Assembly (NCBI GenBank): GCA_020249925.1 | Contig: JADCER010000009.1 | Coordinates: forward strand, 186,001-250,000 | Direction: 5' to 3' | DNA length: 64,000 nt | From: Roseomonas sp. | Lineage (GTDB): Bacteria > Pseudomonadota > Alphaproteobacteria > Acetobacterales > Acetobacteraceae | Shown here: in pieces, positions 1-8,108 of the stretch | Layout: the number at the start of each line of letters is the position of its first letter | Numbering within the stretch: position 1 is the stretch's first letter | Made by a program: the position numbers and the translations under genes | The notes under the pieces: generated by a model | Seen by the model: the letters and a program-made list of their open reading frames with translations, nothing else | Databases searched by the model: none | What the model was told of the DNA's origin: nothing

Positions 1-810
1 GTTTAGACCGGCAATCGTCTGGCGCAGCGACCTGACCCGATAGGCCGTATAGGAAGCCGCCGCAAAAAGCACCGCGAAAAAGGCCCACCATGATGACATG
101 CCTGGCAAACCAAGATCACCGAAAACCTGCGGCATTATTGCAGCGAGTTTGCCAAGGATGATAACCAGGGCCAGGAGTCCAGCAAACAGAAAGGTGATCC
201 ATGGCCAAAAAGCCGGACGCCATTCGATTTTGCAATCAAAATGCCTATCCCCAAGGCGAGTTCTGGACATGAGCCATGCTTCGACATTTAGAGAAGCGCG
301 CGGCCAAAGTAGAAAAAGCGTGAGTAATGCGAGCCCGTGTTGGGTTAAATGAACCTTTACATAGTCCAGGAAGCGCGCGTCCAAAGCCAAGGGTACGCCG
401 CGCCAGCGTGTACGGGAAAGGCGGTAGCGTCGGGCATAAAAGCGCGCTGCAACGATCAAGAAGTATAGGGTCGCGAAGTAGAAGATTTGTTCAATGAACA
501 ACCCTATCGCACTATCCGAAACAGCGAATTGCCAGAGATTAAAGATGATGAATACCGGCGCCAAGACCGCCAGCGCAACCAGAAAACCCTTGAACATTTC
601 TGCGCCGGTACCCGTGTATTCGATTGGATCACCCAGCAGGGAAACATTGGACCAGATGTGGCGCCGCCAACGTGTCTTTGCCCAAAAGCGGTAGAACCAT
701 AGGGTGACCAGATTGAGTCCAAGGTTTTGGACCACCAAACGCTCAAGACCTGGCCGAGTAACGTAAGCCAAGCTCGGCACTTGGGTTTGCTGGCCAGGCT
801 TTTCTGTCAT
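1..810 (-). CDS. DUF898 (YjgN-like) membrane protein, partial
   Basis: An open minus-strand frame runs without a stop from an ATG at 808-810 to the window edge (270 codons), so the C-terminus is missing. The translation has the DUF898/YjgN pattern: near the N-terminus a segment reads LVTLWFYRFWAKTRWRRHIW, followed by a short strand with a GDPIEYTGTG turn, then hydrophobic helices (about residues 65-85, 100-120 and further on). This matches the family hallmark of a membrane helix ending in 'Y..WAK.R.RR' followed by 'F.Y.G.G.E...G'. A related block (RLGDRHFDCKIEWRPAFWPW) recurs later, as in the repeat organisation of the family. The family is an inner-membrane protein of unknown function. A 23-codon frame upstream ends in an ATGA overlap with this start. 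Family assignment is fairly secure; function is unknown. Confidence 0.75.
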   Translation of the reverse strand, partial: MTEKPGQQTQVPSLAYVTRPGLERLVVQNLGLNLVTLWFYRFWAKTRWRRHIWSNVSLLGDPIEYTGTGAEMFKGFLVALAVLAPVFIIFNLWQFAVSDSAIGLFIEQIFYFATLYFLIVAARFYARRYRLSRTRWRGVPLALDARFLDYVKVHLTQHGLALLTLFLLWPRASLNVEAWLMSRTRLGDRHFDCKIEWRPAFWPWITFLFAGLLALVIILGKLAAIMPQVFGDLGLPGMSSWWAFFAVLFAAASYTAYRVRSLRQTIAGLN

Positions 811-878
811 GGCTTCGCGCTTCGATAATCAGATAGGCTCGACATCACGTCTTCAAGAAAGATTGAAAGCTTCCCCAT
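807..878 (-). CDS. possible coupled leader peptide (23 aa)
   Basis: A short frame MGKLSIFLEDVMSSLSDYRS... starts at 878 and ends with a TGA that overlaps the DUF898 start codon in an ATGA. The bases before its ATG are purine-rich (GGGAGTGAGGG), which could serve as a ribosome binding site. It may be a translational leader for the DUF898 gene or chance. No homology is recognisable. Confidence 0.25.
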   Translation of the reverse strand: MGKLSIFLEDVMSSLSDYRSAKP

Positions 879-888
879 GCCCCCACCC

Positions 889-1848
889 TCACTCCCGCCA
901 GGGGTGCTGATTCCACAGCGCCTGATAACGGGTACGCAGCGCCAAAAGCTCCGCCCGATAGGCATCGGGGGCCAGGAAGCGCAGCGGCAGGAATTGCTGA
1001 TCGGCAAGGCGCTGGAATTCGGGATTCTCGACAGTTTTCTTCACGGAATCCGCAAGCCGCGTGATGATTTCCGCAGGCATTCCCGCCGGGGCGGCCATGC
1101 CGCGCATGGACCCTTCCACCACATCAAAGCCCAATTCGCGCAAGGTCGGGATATTGGGCGCGCGGTCCCAGCGGGTTTCACCCATTTGCGCCAGCGGATG
1201 CAGCGTGCCCTGGCGCAAATCATTCAGCCCTTCGGCAACATTCATCACCGCAAGCGGAATGGTGCGCGAAAACACATTCTGCTTCACCAGCGATGATCCG
1301 GCGAAGGGGATATGGAGGAATTTGGTGCCGGAAGCGCGTTCCAGCGCCAGCATCGCCAAATGATCATCAGAACCAATGCCAGTGGTGCCATAGCCAATCG
1401 TGCCCGGATTGGCGCGCGCCGCCGCGAGCAGATCAGCAAGCGTCCTATAGGGGCTGTCAGGCAGCACCCACATGCCGCCCGGATCATCCACGATATTCCC
1501 GATCAGCGAAAAATCATCGAGCGAAAAACGCGCACGCCTTTCGATCGGGATGGTGACGATGGTCGGCGTATTGATGAAGCCGATCGTATAGCCATCGGGC
1601 CTGGCGCGCGCCAATTCGGTAAAGCCGATTTCGCCACCCGCGCCGGGGCGGTTCAAGACCACAACGGATTGCCCAAGATCGGCTTCCATGAAGCGCGCAA
1701 TGGTGCGTGCCGCAAGGTCCGTGCCGCCACCCGCGGCAAAGGCGACAATCATGGTGATTTGCCGATCGGGCCGCCAACCGCCTTGCGCGCGCGCAATGGC
1801 GGGGGTGGCAAGGGCGCTGGCGATCAGCGCGCGACGCGATAGTTTCAT
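889..1848 (-). CDS. Bug/TctC family periplasmic solute receptor
   Basis: Predicted 319-aa periplasmic binding protein of the tripartite tricarboxylate (Bug) receptor family. The ATG at 1846-1848 is preceded by GGAGGT at good spacing, so this start is preferred over a longer frame opening at 1941. The N-terminus MKLSRRALIASALATPAIAR has a twin-arginine-like pair followed by a hydrophobic export signal. The mature protein shows the family landmarks 'W.P.R.I..IV..AAGGGTD..AR' and 'V.NRPGAGG.IG...LA.A.PDGYT'. These receptors bind carboxylates or similar small acids for TTT transporters, but most Bug proteins in such genomes are orphans. No TctA or TctB partner is adjacent. The ligand cannot be predicted. 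Confidence 0.9.
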   Translation of the reverse strand: MKLSRRALIASALATPAIARAQGGWRPDRQITMIVAFAAGGGTDLAARTIARFMEADLGQSVVVLNRPGAGGEIGFTELARARPDGYTIGFINTPTIVTIPIERRARFSLDDFSLIGNIVDDPGGMWVLPDSPYRTLADLLAAARANPGTIGYGTTGIGSDDHLAMLALERASGTKFLHIPFAGSSLVKQNVFSRTIPLAVMNVAEGLNDLRQGTLHPLAQMGETRWDRAPNIPTLRELGFDVVEGSMRGMAAPAGMPAEIITRLADSVKKTVENPEFQRLADQQFLPLRFLAPDAYRAELLALRTRYQALWNQHPWRE

Positions 1849-1892
1849 GGTGACCTCCCGGGTGTTCGCATCATGAAAGCACAAGCGGTGCG

Positions 1893-1935
1893 CATGAAAA
1901 AGGCCGCCCGGAATGATCCGCGCGGCCTTTTCATG
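1893..1935 (-). terminator. rho-independent terminator
   Basis: Two arms, CATGAAAAaGGCCGC (1893-1907) and GCGGCCTTTTCATG (1922-1935), pair over 14 bp with one bulged A. Read on the minus strand, the stem ends in a run of five T. It lies directly after the alpha/beta hydrolase stop codon, so it most likely ends that transcript. Confidence 0.75.
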
Positions 1936-1951
1936 AGGCATGGTGCCAGGC

Positions 1952-2620
1952 TCAGTCGGCCGCCAGCGCCATGCGGTTGCGGTTCAGAATGCCCATCACG
2001 TGATCTTCCGCGGCGTCCACGACCTTTTCGGTCTGTTCCGGCGTGAAGACATGGCCGGCGCCGGCCATGACGCGATAATCAATGCTGACGCCCTTTTGCG
2101 TATTGAGCTTTTCCACCAGCTTCTTCACGGATACTTCCGGCACCAATTCATCATCCGCGCCATGCAGGATCAGCCCGCCGCAGGGGCAGGGGGCAAGGAA
2201 GCCGAAATCATAATGCGAAGCCGGCGCGCTGATGGAAACAAAGCCGCCCATTTCCGGCCGGCGCATCAGCACCTGCATGCCGACATAGGCGCCGAAGGAA
2301 TAGCCCAGCACCCATTGGGAAGACGCGTTGGGATTGACGGTTTGCAGGAAATCCAGGCCCGCGCAGGCGTCAGAGATTTCGCCAATGCCGCCATCATAGC
2401 GGCCCTGGCTGCGGCCGACGCCACGCATATTGAAGCGCAGCACGGAAAAGCCGAGCGCCTGCATGCGCTGATACAGCGCATGGATCACGCGGTTATTCAT
2501 GGTGCCGCCATGCAGCGGGTGCGGGTGCAACAGTAGCGCTGTGGGGGCATTCGGGCGCTTGGAATGGTGATAGCGCCCTTCAAGCCGTCCATCAGGCCCG
2601 GCGAACATTACTTCTGGCAT
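1952..2620 (-). CDS. alpha/beta hydrolase (dienelactone hydrolase-like)
   Basis: Predicted 222-aa cytoplasmic alpha/beta-hydrolase. The start MPEVMFAGPDGRLEG at 2620 has GAGAAG upstream; the longer frame from 2770 has no family-like sequence. Landmarks: HPHPLHGGTMNN (oxyanion region), FNMRGVGRSQG, the nucleophile elbow GYSFGAY, an acid in LHGADDELVP and the catalytic His in GAGHVF. This 'HPHP..GG.M.N.VV' signature is typical of a conserved bacterial hydrolase group often labelled YjfP- or OsmC-associated-like hydrolase; the natural substrate is unknown. A strong terminator follows the gene. Confidence 0.85.
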   Translation of the reverse strand: MPEVMFAGPDGRLEGRYHHSKRPNAPTALLLHPHPLHGGTMNNRVIHALYQRMQALGFSVLRFNMRGVGRSQGRYDGGIGEISDACAGLDFLQTVNPNASSQWVLGYSFGAYVGMQVLMRRPEMGGFVSISAPASHYDFGFLAPCPCGGLILHGADDELVPEVSVKKLVEKLNTQKGVSIDYRVMAGAGHVFTPEQTEKVVDAAEDHVMGILNRNRMALAAD

Positions 2621-3008
2621 GGTCTTCTCGTGTCCATTCCATTCTTGGCCGATGCGGGGTTCACGCATCATCGCCCATGGGGGATGAGCGATGCGAACCC
2701 GGCGGCACCGGCGCCGCATTTCCGGGAAACCAAAGCCCACGACCAGGATACGCGTTGATCGCCCACTCACCGACCGCGGAAATCTTGACCGCCAAGATCG
2801 GCAAACCTAGCTTTCATTGCCACGGGAGCGCCGCGGTATCCTAATCGCCGAGGCGCTGCCTTAGCCGCCACCCCGATGCCTCAGAGGGGTTTCCCGTCCC
2901 TCAGAGGAAGACGCAATATAGTGACCAAGACTGGAAATTCCTAATGTTTTCATGCCGGGCGTCGCGATTTTTTTGCCCCCCCTTTCGGGCGTCAGGTTGG
3001 GCTGACAG
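2621..3008. other. intergenic region between divergent genes
   Basis: About 390 bases separate the hydrolase and the Rrf2 regulator and must carry both promoters. An imperfect inverted repeat (about 2657-2702: GGGTTCaCGCATC... pairing with ...GCGATGCGAACCC) lies near the hydrolase start. A stretch with a poly-T/poly-C tract lies at 2968-2990. No convincing coding frame or classical IscR box was recognised. Confidence 0.4.
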
Positions 3009-3470
3009 ATGAGGCTCTCAACCCGTGGTCGATATGCGGTCATGGCGCTCGCCGAAATGGCGCGGCGAGAGGCGGCGCAGACGCACCCGCTTGAGGTGCG
3101 GCCGGCTTCCATCGCCGATATCGCCGCCGCCCAGCACCTCTCGCCGGCCTATCTGGAGCAGCTTTTTGGCCGACTCCGCCGTGCCGGGCTGGTGGAATCG
3201 GCCCGTGGACCCGGGGGGGGCTATCGGCTGCTGCCCGCGCCCGAGCGTATCACCATCGCCGCCATCATCGATGCGGTGGAAGAACCCATCTCGGCCACCA
3301 GGTGTGAGGAAGGCAATCCGGGGTGTCTGGCGGGGCAGCGCTGCGACACCCATGATCTTTGGGCGGAGCTGGGCGGGCAGATCAGGCTTTTCCTGGCCGG
3401 GGTAACGCTGGCGGATGTGCTGGCCGGGCGGGTTTTGGGCCGCGCCGCCTCCCCCTTACCCCCCGGCTGA
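3009..3470 (+). CDS. Rrf2 family transcriptional regulator, IscR-like
   Basis: Predicted 153-aa DNA-binding regulator. The N-terminus MRLSTRGRYAVMALAEMAR is the classic Rrf2/IscR opening, followed by a winged helix (SIADIAAAQHLSPAYLEQLF, then LVESARGPGGGYRL). Three cysteines occur in CEEGNPGCLAGQRC (C-X6-C-X5-C), placed like the [2Fe-2S] ligands of IscR (C-X5-C-X5-C), so it may sense Fe-S cluster status or redox. The gene heads a same-strand run with a cysteine desulfurase 6 bases downstream and then soxYZB. It may therefore control iron-sulfur or sulfur metabolism genes here; that link is inference. It could equally be called CymR- or RirA-like. Confidence 0.88.
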   Translation: MRLSTRGRYAVMALAEMARREAAQTHPLEVRPASIADIAAAQHLSPAYLEQLFGRLRRAGLVESARGPGGGYRLLPAPERITIAAIIDAVEEPISATRCEEGNPGCLAGQRCDTHDLWAELGGQIRLFLAGVTLADVLAGRVLGRAASPLPPG

Positions 3471-3476
3471 AGCGCC

Positions 3477-4565
3477 ATGGCCCGGCTTTACCTGGACGCC
3501 AATGCGACCGAGCCGATGCGCCCGGAAGCCATCGCCGCCATGGCGGAGGCGATGGCTGTGCCTGGCAACCCATCCTCGGTCCATGCCGAGGGGCGGGCGG
3601 CGCGGCGCATTCTCGAAGAAGCGCGAGAGGCGATTGCGGCGCGCTTCGGGGCGCGTGGGCGGGATGTGGTGTTCACCTCCGGCGGGACAGAGGCCAATGC
3701 CTTGGCCATTCGCGGACTGGCGGGCGGGCGGCGCGTGCTGGTGGGCGCGACCGAACACCCAGCCGTGCTGGCTGCGACAGGTCCAGACGCTGGGGTGATC
3801 CCCGTGCTTGCCGACGGCACGCTTGATTTGGCGGCGCTGGAAGCGGCGTTACAGGCGGGTGGGCCGGCCTTGGTTGCGGTGATGGCCGCCAATAATGAAA
3901 CCGGCGTGCTGCATCCCATTGAAGCCATCGCCGCGCTTTGCCAAGCGCATGGCGCGGTCTTGCATCTGGACGCGGTGCAGATGCCGGGGCGCTTGCCCTT
4001 CACGCTTGGTCCTGCCGATTCCATGGCGCTTTCTGCCCATAAGCTCGGCGGCCCCAAGGGCGTTGGCGCCTTGTTGCTGCGCCCCGGTTTGGACCCCGCA
4101 CCAATTTTGACCGGCGGCGGGCAGGAATCCGGCCGGCGCGGCGGGACCGAAGCGCTGCCCGCCATCGCCGGCTTCGCCGCCGCCATTGCCTGCCCGCCGC
4201 CCGAAGGCCTGGCCGCGCTGCGTGATGCGATTGAAGCCGGCGTGCAGGCCCTGGCGCCAGAGGCGATGATCGCTGGCTTCGCCGCGCCGCGCCTGCCCAA
4301 TACCACCAGCCTGATCCTGCCCGGCGTGGCGGCGGAAACCCAGGTGATTGCGCTTGATCTGGCAGGGGTGGCGGTCTCAGCCGGTGCCGCCTGTTCATCG
4401 GGCAAGGTGCGGCAATCCCATGTGCTGGCAGCGATGGGATATGGGGCGGAAGCCGCCTGTGCGATCCGCGTTTCACTGCCCTGGAATGCGGGGGCTGAGA
4501 CGGTGGAGCGGTTTTTGGACGCTTGGGGGCGGATGCGCGCAAGGCTCGGCGCGCGCAAACACTGA
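3477..4565 (+). CDS. cysteine desulfurase (IscS/NifS family)
   Basis: Predicted 362-aa PLP enzyme that removes sulfur from cysteine to form alanine and an enzyme persulfide. Landmarks: YLDANATEPMRPEA at the N-terminus, FTSGGTEANALAIRG, HLDAVQ (PLP-contacting Asp), the Schiff-base lysine in SAHKLGGPKGVG, and the mobile persulfide cysteine in AGAACSSGKV. It lies 6 bases after the Rrf2 gene and 86 bases before soxY. No iscU, iscA or hscA follows, so this is not a full isc operon. It may be a stand-alone desulfurase associated with the sox genes or with housekeeping sulfur transfer. Confidence 0.92.
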   Translation: MARLYLDANATEPMRPEAIAAMAEAMAVPGNPSSVHAEGRAARRILEEAREAIAARFGARGRDVVFTSGGTEANALAIRGLAGGRRVLVGATEHPAVLAATGPDAGVIPVLADGTLDLAALEAALQAGGPALVAVMAANNETGVLHPIEAIAALCQAHGAVLHLDAVQMPGRLPFTLGPADSMALSAHKLGGPKGVGALLLRPGLDPAPILTGGGQESGRRGGTEALPAIAGFAAAIACPPPEGLAALRDAIEAGVQALAPEAMIAGFAAPRLPNTTSLILPGVAAETQVIALDLAGVAVSAGAACSSGKVRQSHVLAAMGYGAEAACAIRVSLPWNAGAETVERFLDAWGRMRARLGARKH

Positions 4566-4651
4566 TCGGGAAATCCGGTATCAGCTTCTTTCCAAATACT
4601 GGCAATTCAGCAGCAAGATATGCTATGCGAACCGCAAAATGGAGGATCGCA

Positions 4652-5107
4652 ATGCTGCTCCAAGACCAAGCTTCTCGCCGCAGTTTGTTGGCGCTGGCCC
4701 TGGCCGGGGTGGTGCTGGTGCCGCGACAAGGCCTCGCCAACCTGCCGGATAAGGTGCAAGCGGCCATAGACAAGCTCCGCGCCGGGCGCAGCGCTGAGGA
4801 AGGGCGCATGACGCTTCGCCTGCCGGCGATTGCGGAAAATGGCAATGCCGTGCCGCTGAATGTCATGGTGGAAAGTCCCATGACGGCGGCGGATCATGTG
4901 AAGGCGATCCATGTTTTCGCCACCGGCAACCCAACGCCGGAAATCGCGGTGTTTCACCTGACGCCGGCGATGGGCCGCGCCACGGTGGATACGCGCATCC
5001 GCCTGGGGCAAACTCAGGATGTGGTAGCCTTCGCGGAAATGGCTGACGGGCGCCTATTCATGGCGCGCGCCGAGGTGAAGGTCACCATCGGCGGCTGCGG
5101 CGGCTAA
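4652..5107 (+). CDS. soxY: sulfur carrier protein SoxY
   Basis: Predicted 151-aa periplasmic carrier subunit of the Sox thiosulfate-oxidising complex. The start at 4652 follows GGAGG at 4641-4645 and gives a signal sequence with RRSLLALALAGVVLV. The mature part begins near ANLPDKVQAAIDKL and ends with VKVTIGGCGG. This C-terminal GGCGG motif is diagnostic: its cysteine carries the sulfur substrate covalently. The gene is followed 19 bases later by soxZ, its obligate partner. An upstream in-frame extension into the desulfurase gene is rejected because it lacks a ribosome binding site. Confidence 0.95.
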   Translation: MLLQDQASRRSLLALALAGVVLVPRQGLANLPDKVQAAIDKLRAGRSAEEGRMTLRLPAIAENGNAVPLNVMVESPMTAADHVKAIHVFATGNPTPEIAVFHLTPAMGRATVDTRIRLGQTQDVVAFAEMADGRLFMARAEVKVTIGGCGG

Positions 5108-5126
5108 GGCAGGAGGAGAGCGCATC

Positions 5127-5459
5127 ATGTCCTCACCCATGGGTCAGCCCCGGCTTCGTCTTCCCGCGCAGGTCCGGGCTGGCGATGTCATCGAAATCCG
5201 CACCCTGATCACGCATGTGATGGAAACCGGCCAGCGCCGCACGCCAGAAGGCCAGGAAATCCCGCGCGACATCATCCGCCGTTTTGAGGCGCGTTTTGAA
5301 GGCGAATTGGTCTTCGCCATGGATTTGGCGCCGGCGATTGCGGCCAACCCCTATATCGCCTTTCCCTTCCGCGTGGAGCGCGCGGGCCGGTTTGAAATGA
5401 CCTGGACCAATGATGCCGGCGAAACACGACGCGCCAATGCCGAATTGAAGCTTGGGTGA
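5127..5459 (+). CDS. soxZ: sulfur carrier protein SoxZ
   Basis: Predicted 110-aa SoxZ, which pairs with SoxY to form the substrate-carrying heterodimer. It begins MSSPMGQPRLRLPAQVRAGD and has the family features 'GDVIEIRTLI.H.METG.R' and a C-terminal immunoglobulin-like segment (FRVERAGRFEMTWTNDAGE). A strong Shine-Dalgarno (AGGAGGAG) precedes the ATG. It lacks its own signal peptide, as is usual, because SoxZ is exported piggyback with SoxY through Tat in characterised systems. Operon with soxY and soxB. Confidence 0.95.
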   Translation: MSSPMGQPRLRLPAQVRAGDVIEIRTLITHVMETGQRRTPEGQEIPRDIIRRFEARFEGELVFAMDLAPAIAANPYIAFPFRVERAGRFEMTWTNDAGETRRANAELKLG

Positions 5460-5505
5460 CAGGCGCCGCTGCCATGCGGGCGGTGTTCATGTTTAGCGGC
5501 GCGGC

Positions 5506-7167
5506 ATGATCACGCGGCGCGACCTATTGGCAGCCGCTGCGGCGCTTGGGCCTTTGGCGCGCGCCCATGCTGAACCGCCAAGCCAGAATGAACTGTTGCG
5601 CTTTGCGCCGCTTGGCCAGGTTACGCTGATCCATATGACGGATTTGCACGGCCAATTGATGCCGATGTTCTTTCGTGAAGCCTCGGCCAAGATCGGCGTG
5701 GGGGAAGCGCGCGGCCGGGTGCCCCACATTACGGGAGAGGCCTTCCTTACTGAATTCGGCCTTTCGCGCGGAACGCCGTTCGCCCATGCGCTGACGGATC
5801 TTGATTTCGCTGACCTCGCCAGGCGCTTCGGGCCCATGGGTGGGGTGGATCGCATGGCGACCATCATCAAGGCCATCCGTGCAGAACGCCCCGGGCGCTG
5901 CCTGCTGCTGGATGGCGGCGATACCTGGCAAGGCGCCTGGACCAATTTGCAGACCAAGGCTGCTGATATGGTAACGGTGCAAAAAGCCTTGGGCGTTGAA
6001 GCCATGGTCGGCCATTGGGAATTCACCTATGGCGCGGATCGTGTGACGGAATTGGCCAAGGGGCTCGGCTTTCCCTTCCTGGGCGGCAATATCCAGGACC
6101 GCGAATGGAATGAGGATGTCTTCCCCACACATGCCATGTTTGACCGCGGCGGGGTCAAGATTGCGGTGATCGGCCAGGCCTTTCCCTATACGCCGATTGC
6201 CAATCCGCGCTGGATGTTTCCCGATTGGGAATTCGGCATCAAGGAAGAAAAAATCGCCGCCCGCGTGCAGGCTGCGCGGGATGAGGGCGCTGGCTTGGTC
6301 GTGCTGCTATCGCATAATGGGTTTGAGGTGGATCGGAAGCTCGCCGCGCGCGTGCCGGGGATTGATGTGATCCTGACCGGCCATACGCATGATGCGCTGC
6401 CGCGCCCCGTGCAAATTGGGCGCACGCTGCTGATTGCGACGGGTGCGTCCGGCAAATTCATCAGCCGGCTTGATCTTGATGTGCAGGGCGGGCGCGTGGC
6501 CGGATATCGCCATGCGCTGATCCCGGTCTTTAGCAACTCGATTACGCCGGATGCTGAAATGGCGACCTTGGTGCGCGGCTTGCGTGAACCCTATGCGGCG
6601 GATTTGGCGCGCGTCGTGGGCCGCACGGAAAGCCTGCTTTGGCGGCGCGGCAATACCGCCGGCACCTGGGATGATGTGATCTGCGATGCGCTGCTTGAAC
6701 AGCGTGATGCCGAAATTGCGCTTTCCCCCGGCTTTCGCTGGGGTACCACGCTGCTGCCGGATACCGATATCACCGCCGAAGATGTCTGGGCACAAACCGC
6801 CATCACCTATCCGGCGGCCTATCGCAGCATGATGAAGGGGGCGGCGATCAAGGCCTTGCTGGAAGATATCGCCGATAACCTGTTTCACCCCGACCCCTTC
6901 TATCAGCAGGGCGGGGATATGGTGAGGAGCGGCGGGATCAGCTTCACCCTGGATGTCGCAGCAGGCGCGGGTCAGCGCATTTCCAATTTGCGGCTGAAGC
7001 AGAGCGGCCAGGCGATTGAAGCCTCACGCGATTACGTGGTGGCCGGCTGGGCCAGCATCAATGAAGGCGTGGAAGGCCCGCCCATCTGGGATTTGGTATT
7101 CCGCCATTTGGCCAAGGGGCCGCTGAATGTAACGCCGCGCCAGGACATTGAATTGCGCGGGGTGTGA
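5506..7167 (+). CDS. soxB: thiosulfohydrolase SoxB
   Basis: Predicted 553-aa periplasmic di-manganese enzyme that releases sulfate from SoxY-bound thiosulfonate. The N-terminus MITRRDLLAAAAALGPLARA is a Tat signal (RRDLL). Metallophosphoesterase/5'-nucleotidase motifs are present: HMTDLHGQ, LDGGDTWQG, GHWEFTYG (replacing the GNHEFD of nucleotidases, typical of SoxB), LLSHNGFEVD and ILTGHTHD. A C-terminal nucleotidase-like domain follows (about residues 360-553). Length is normal for the family. It ends in front of two hairpins that probably terminate the soxYZB transcript. Confidence 0.95.
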   Translation: MITRRDLLAAAAALGPLARAHAEPPSQNELLRFAPLGQVTLIHMTDLHGQLMPMFFREASAKIGVGEARGRVPHITGEAFLTEFGLSRGTPFAHALTDLDFADLARRFGPMGGVDRMATIIKAIRAERPGRCLLLDGGDTWQGAWTNLQTKAADMVTVQKALGVEAMVGHWEFTYGADRVTELAKGLGFPFLGGNIQDREWNEDVFPTHAMFDRGGVKIAVIGQAFPYTPIANPRWMFPDWEFGIKEEKIAARVQAARDEGAGLVVLLSHNGFEVDRKLAARVPGIDVILTGHTHDALPRPVQIGRTLLIATGASGKFISRLDLDVQGGRVAGYRHALIPVFSNSITPDAEMATLVRGLREPYAADLARVVGRTESLLWRRGNTAGTWDDVICDALLEQRDAEIALSPGFRWGTTLLPDTDITAEDVWAQTAITYPAAYRSMMKGAAIKALLEDIADNLFHPDPFYQQGGDMVRSGGISFTLDVAAGAGQRISNLRLKQSGQAIEASRDYVVAGWASINEGVEGPPIWDLVFRHLAKGPLNVTPRQDIELRGV

Positions 7168-7173
7168 CAACGC

Positions 7174-7254
7174 GGCACGGGCTATTCGGCCGTGCCCTGC
7201 TGATATCGGGGCGATTGATGTGAAGCTGCCGTTCCAGCATTACCTGGAACGGCA
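7174..7254. terminator. two hairpins between convergent soxB and cytochrome c genes
   Basis: The first stem pairs GGCACGG (7174-7180) with CCGTGCC (7190-7196). The second is a perfect 11-bp stem, TGCCGTTCCAG (7227-7237) with CTGGAACGGCA (7244-7254), and a 6-base loop. Neither has a strong T run. They sit between two genes read toward each other and probably act as a bidirectional terminator or transcript end. Confidence 0.6.
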
Positions 7255-7269
7255 CGCCGCATCATTGCA

Positions 7270-7656
7270 TCAATTGGCGCCCGTGGCGCGACGCAGATAG
7301 GCGATCAGATCATTCATCTGCTGTTCATTGCGCAGCCCCGCATAGGCCATGGAACCGGCGGGAACCACCGCCTTGGGGTTGGTGATATAGGCGCGCAGAT
7401 TCGCCTCATTCCACGTCAGCCCCTCTTCTGCTTTGGCGCGCATCGGGGCTGAGTAACGGAAGCCTTCCACAGCGCCCGCACGGCGATCAAAAACGCCATA
7501 AAGATTGGGGCCGACGCCATTGCGCCCGCCTTGTTCAACCGTATGGCAGGCGCGGCATTGGTTGAAGACGCGCTGCCCGGCCTCAGCGTCCTGCGCCGAG
7601 GCAAAGCTGGGCGCCATCAGCAAGGGTGCTGCAAGCATGGCGATACGAAATTTCAT
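7270..7656 (-). CDS. class I cytochrome c (c2/c550-like)
   Basis: Predicted 128-aa periplasmic monoheme cytochrome. A Sec signal (MKFRIAMLAAPLLMAPSFAS) is cut near AQDAEAG. The heme site CRACH follows, then GPNLYGVFDRRAG and a distal methionine in VPAGSMAYAGL, the usual pattern of mitochondrial-type or c2 cytochromes. It is encoded opposite to the sox genes, between soxB and the fccAB-like pair. It is a plausible electron acceptor for the Sox enzymes or sulfide dehydrogenase, but this is only positional. Confidence 0.92.
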   Translation of the reverse strand: MKFRIAMLAAPLLMAPSFASAQDAEAGQRVFNQCRACHTVEQGGRNGVGPNLYGVFDRRAGAVEGFRYSAPMRAKAEEGLTWNEANLRAYITNPKAVVPAGSMAYAGLRNEQQMNDLIAYLRRATGAN

Positions 7657-7791
7657 TCTCCTATTCTCCCGGCAAAGGATTCGAGCAAGTCGGGTTTCGG
7701 GGCTTTTCTTGTTGACCGCCGAAAACCCGCTGGCTAGGCTTGCCTTATCATCAATGAAGAGCGCGCATGCAAGCGGCTTTTTGGGGGACGT

Positions 7792-8091
7792 ATGACCATG
7801 AGGATCAGGTTCGCGCTGTGCCTGTTACTTTTCTCGGGCGGGCCGGCTTTCGCGCAGGCGACAGATACGGCCCTGCTGATCGGCGGCTGCCAGGGTTGCC
7901 ATGGTGTAAACGGCCAAGGGGGGCATGGTATCCCCTCCATCCAGGCCGCCCATAGCCGCGATGAATTCATCGCCATGATGCGCGCCTTCAGCGCCAATGA
8001 ACGGCCCGCCACCGTGATGGGGCGCATCAGCCGCGGCTATACCGCCGAACAGATCGCGATTCTGTCCGCGCATTACGCGCGCCCGCAATAA
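7792..8091 (+). CDS. small cytochrome c, SoxE/FccA-like subunit
   Basis: Predicted 99-aa periplasmic monoheme cytochrome c. It has a cleavable signal (CLLLFSGGPAFAQ) and a heme motif in GGCQGCHGVNGQGG; a distal Met is likely in MMRAFSANERPATVMGRIS. The next gene, 17 bases downstream, is the flavoprotein subunit, so this is the cytochrome subunit of a flavocytochrome c sulfide dehydrogenase or SoxEF complex. The start at 7792 follows GGGGGACGT; an ATG two codons later is the alternative. Confidence 0.88.
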   Translation: MTMRIRFALCLLLFSGGPAFAQATDTALLIGGCQGCHGVNGQGGHGIPSIQAAHSRDEFIAMMRAFSANERPATVMGRISRGYTAEQIAILSAHYARPQ

Positions 8092-8108
8092 GCCGGAGGA
8101 AAAAGATC

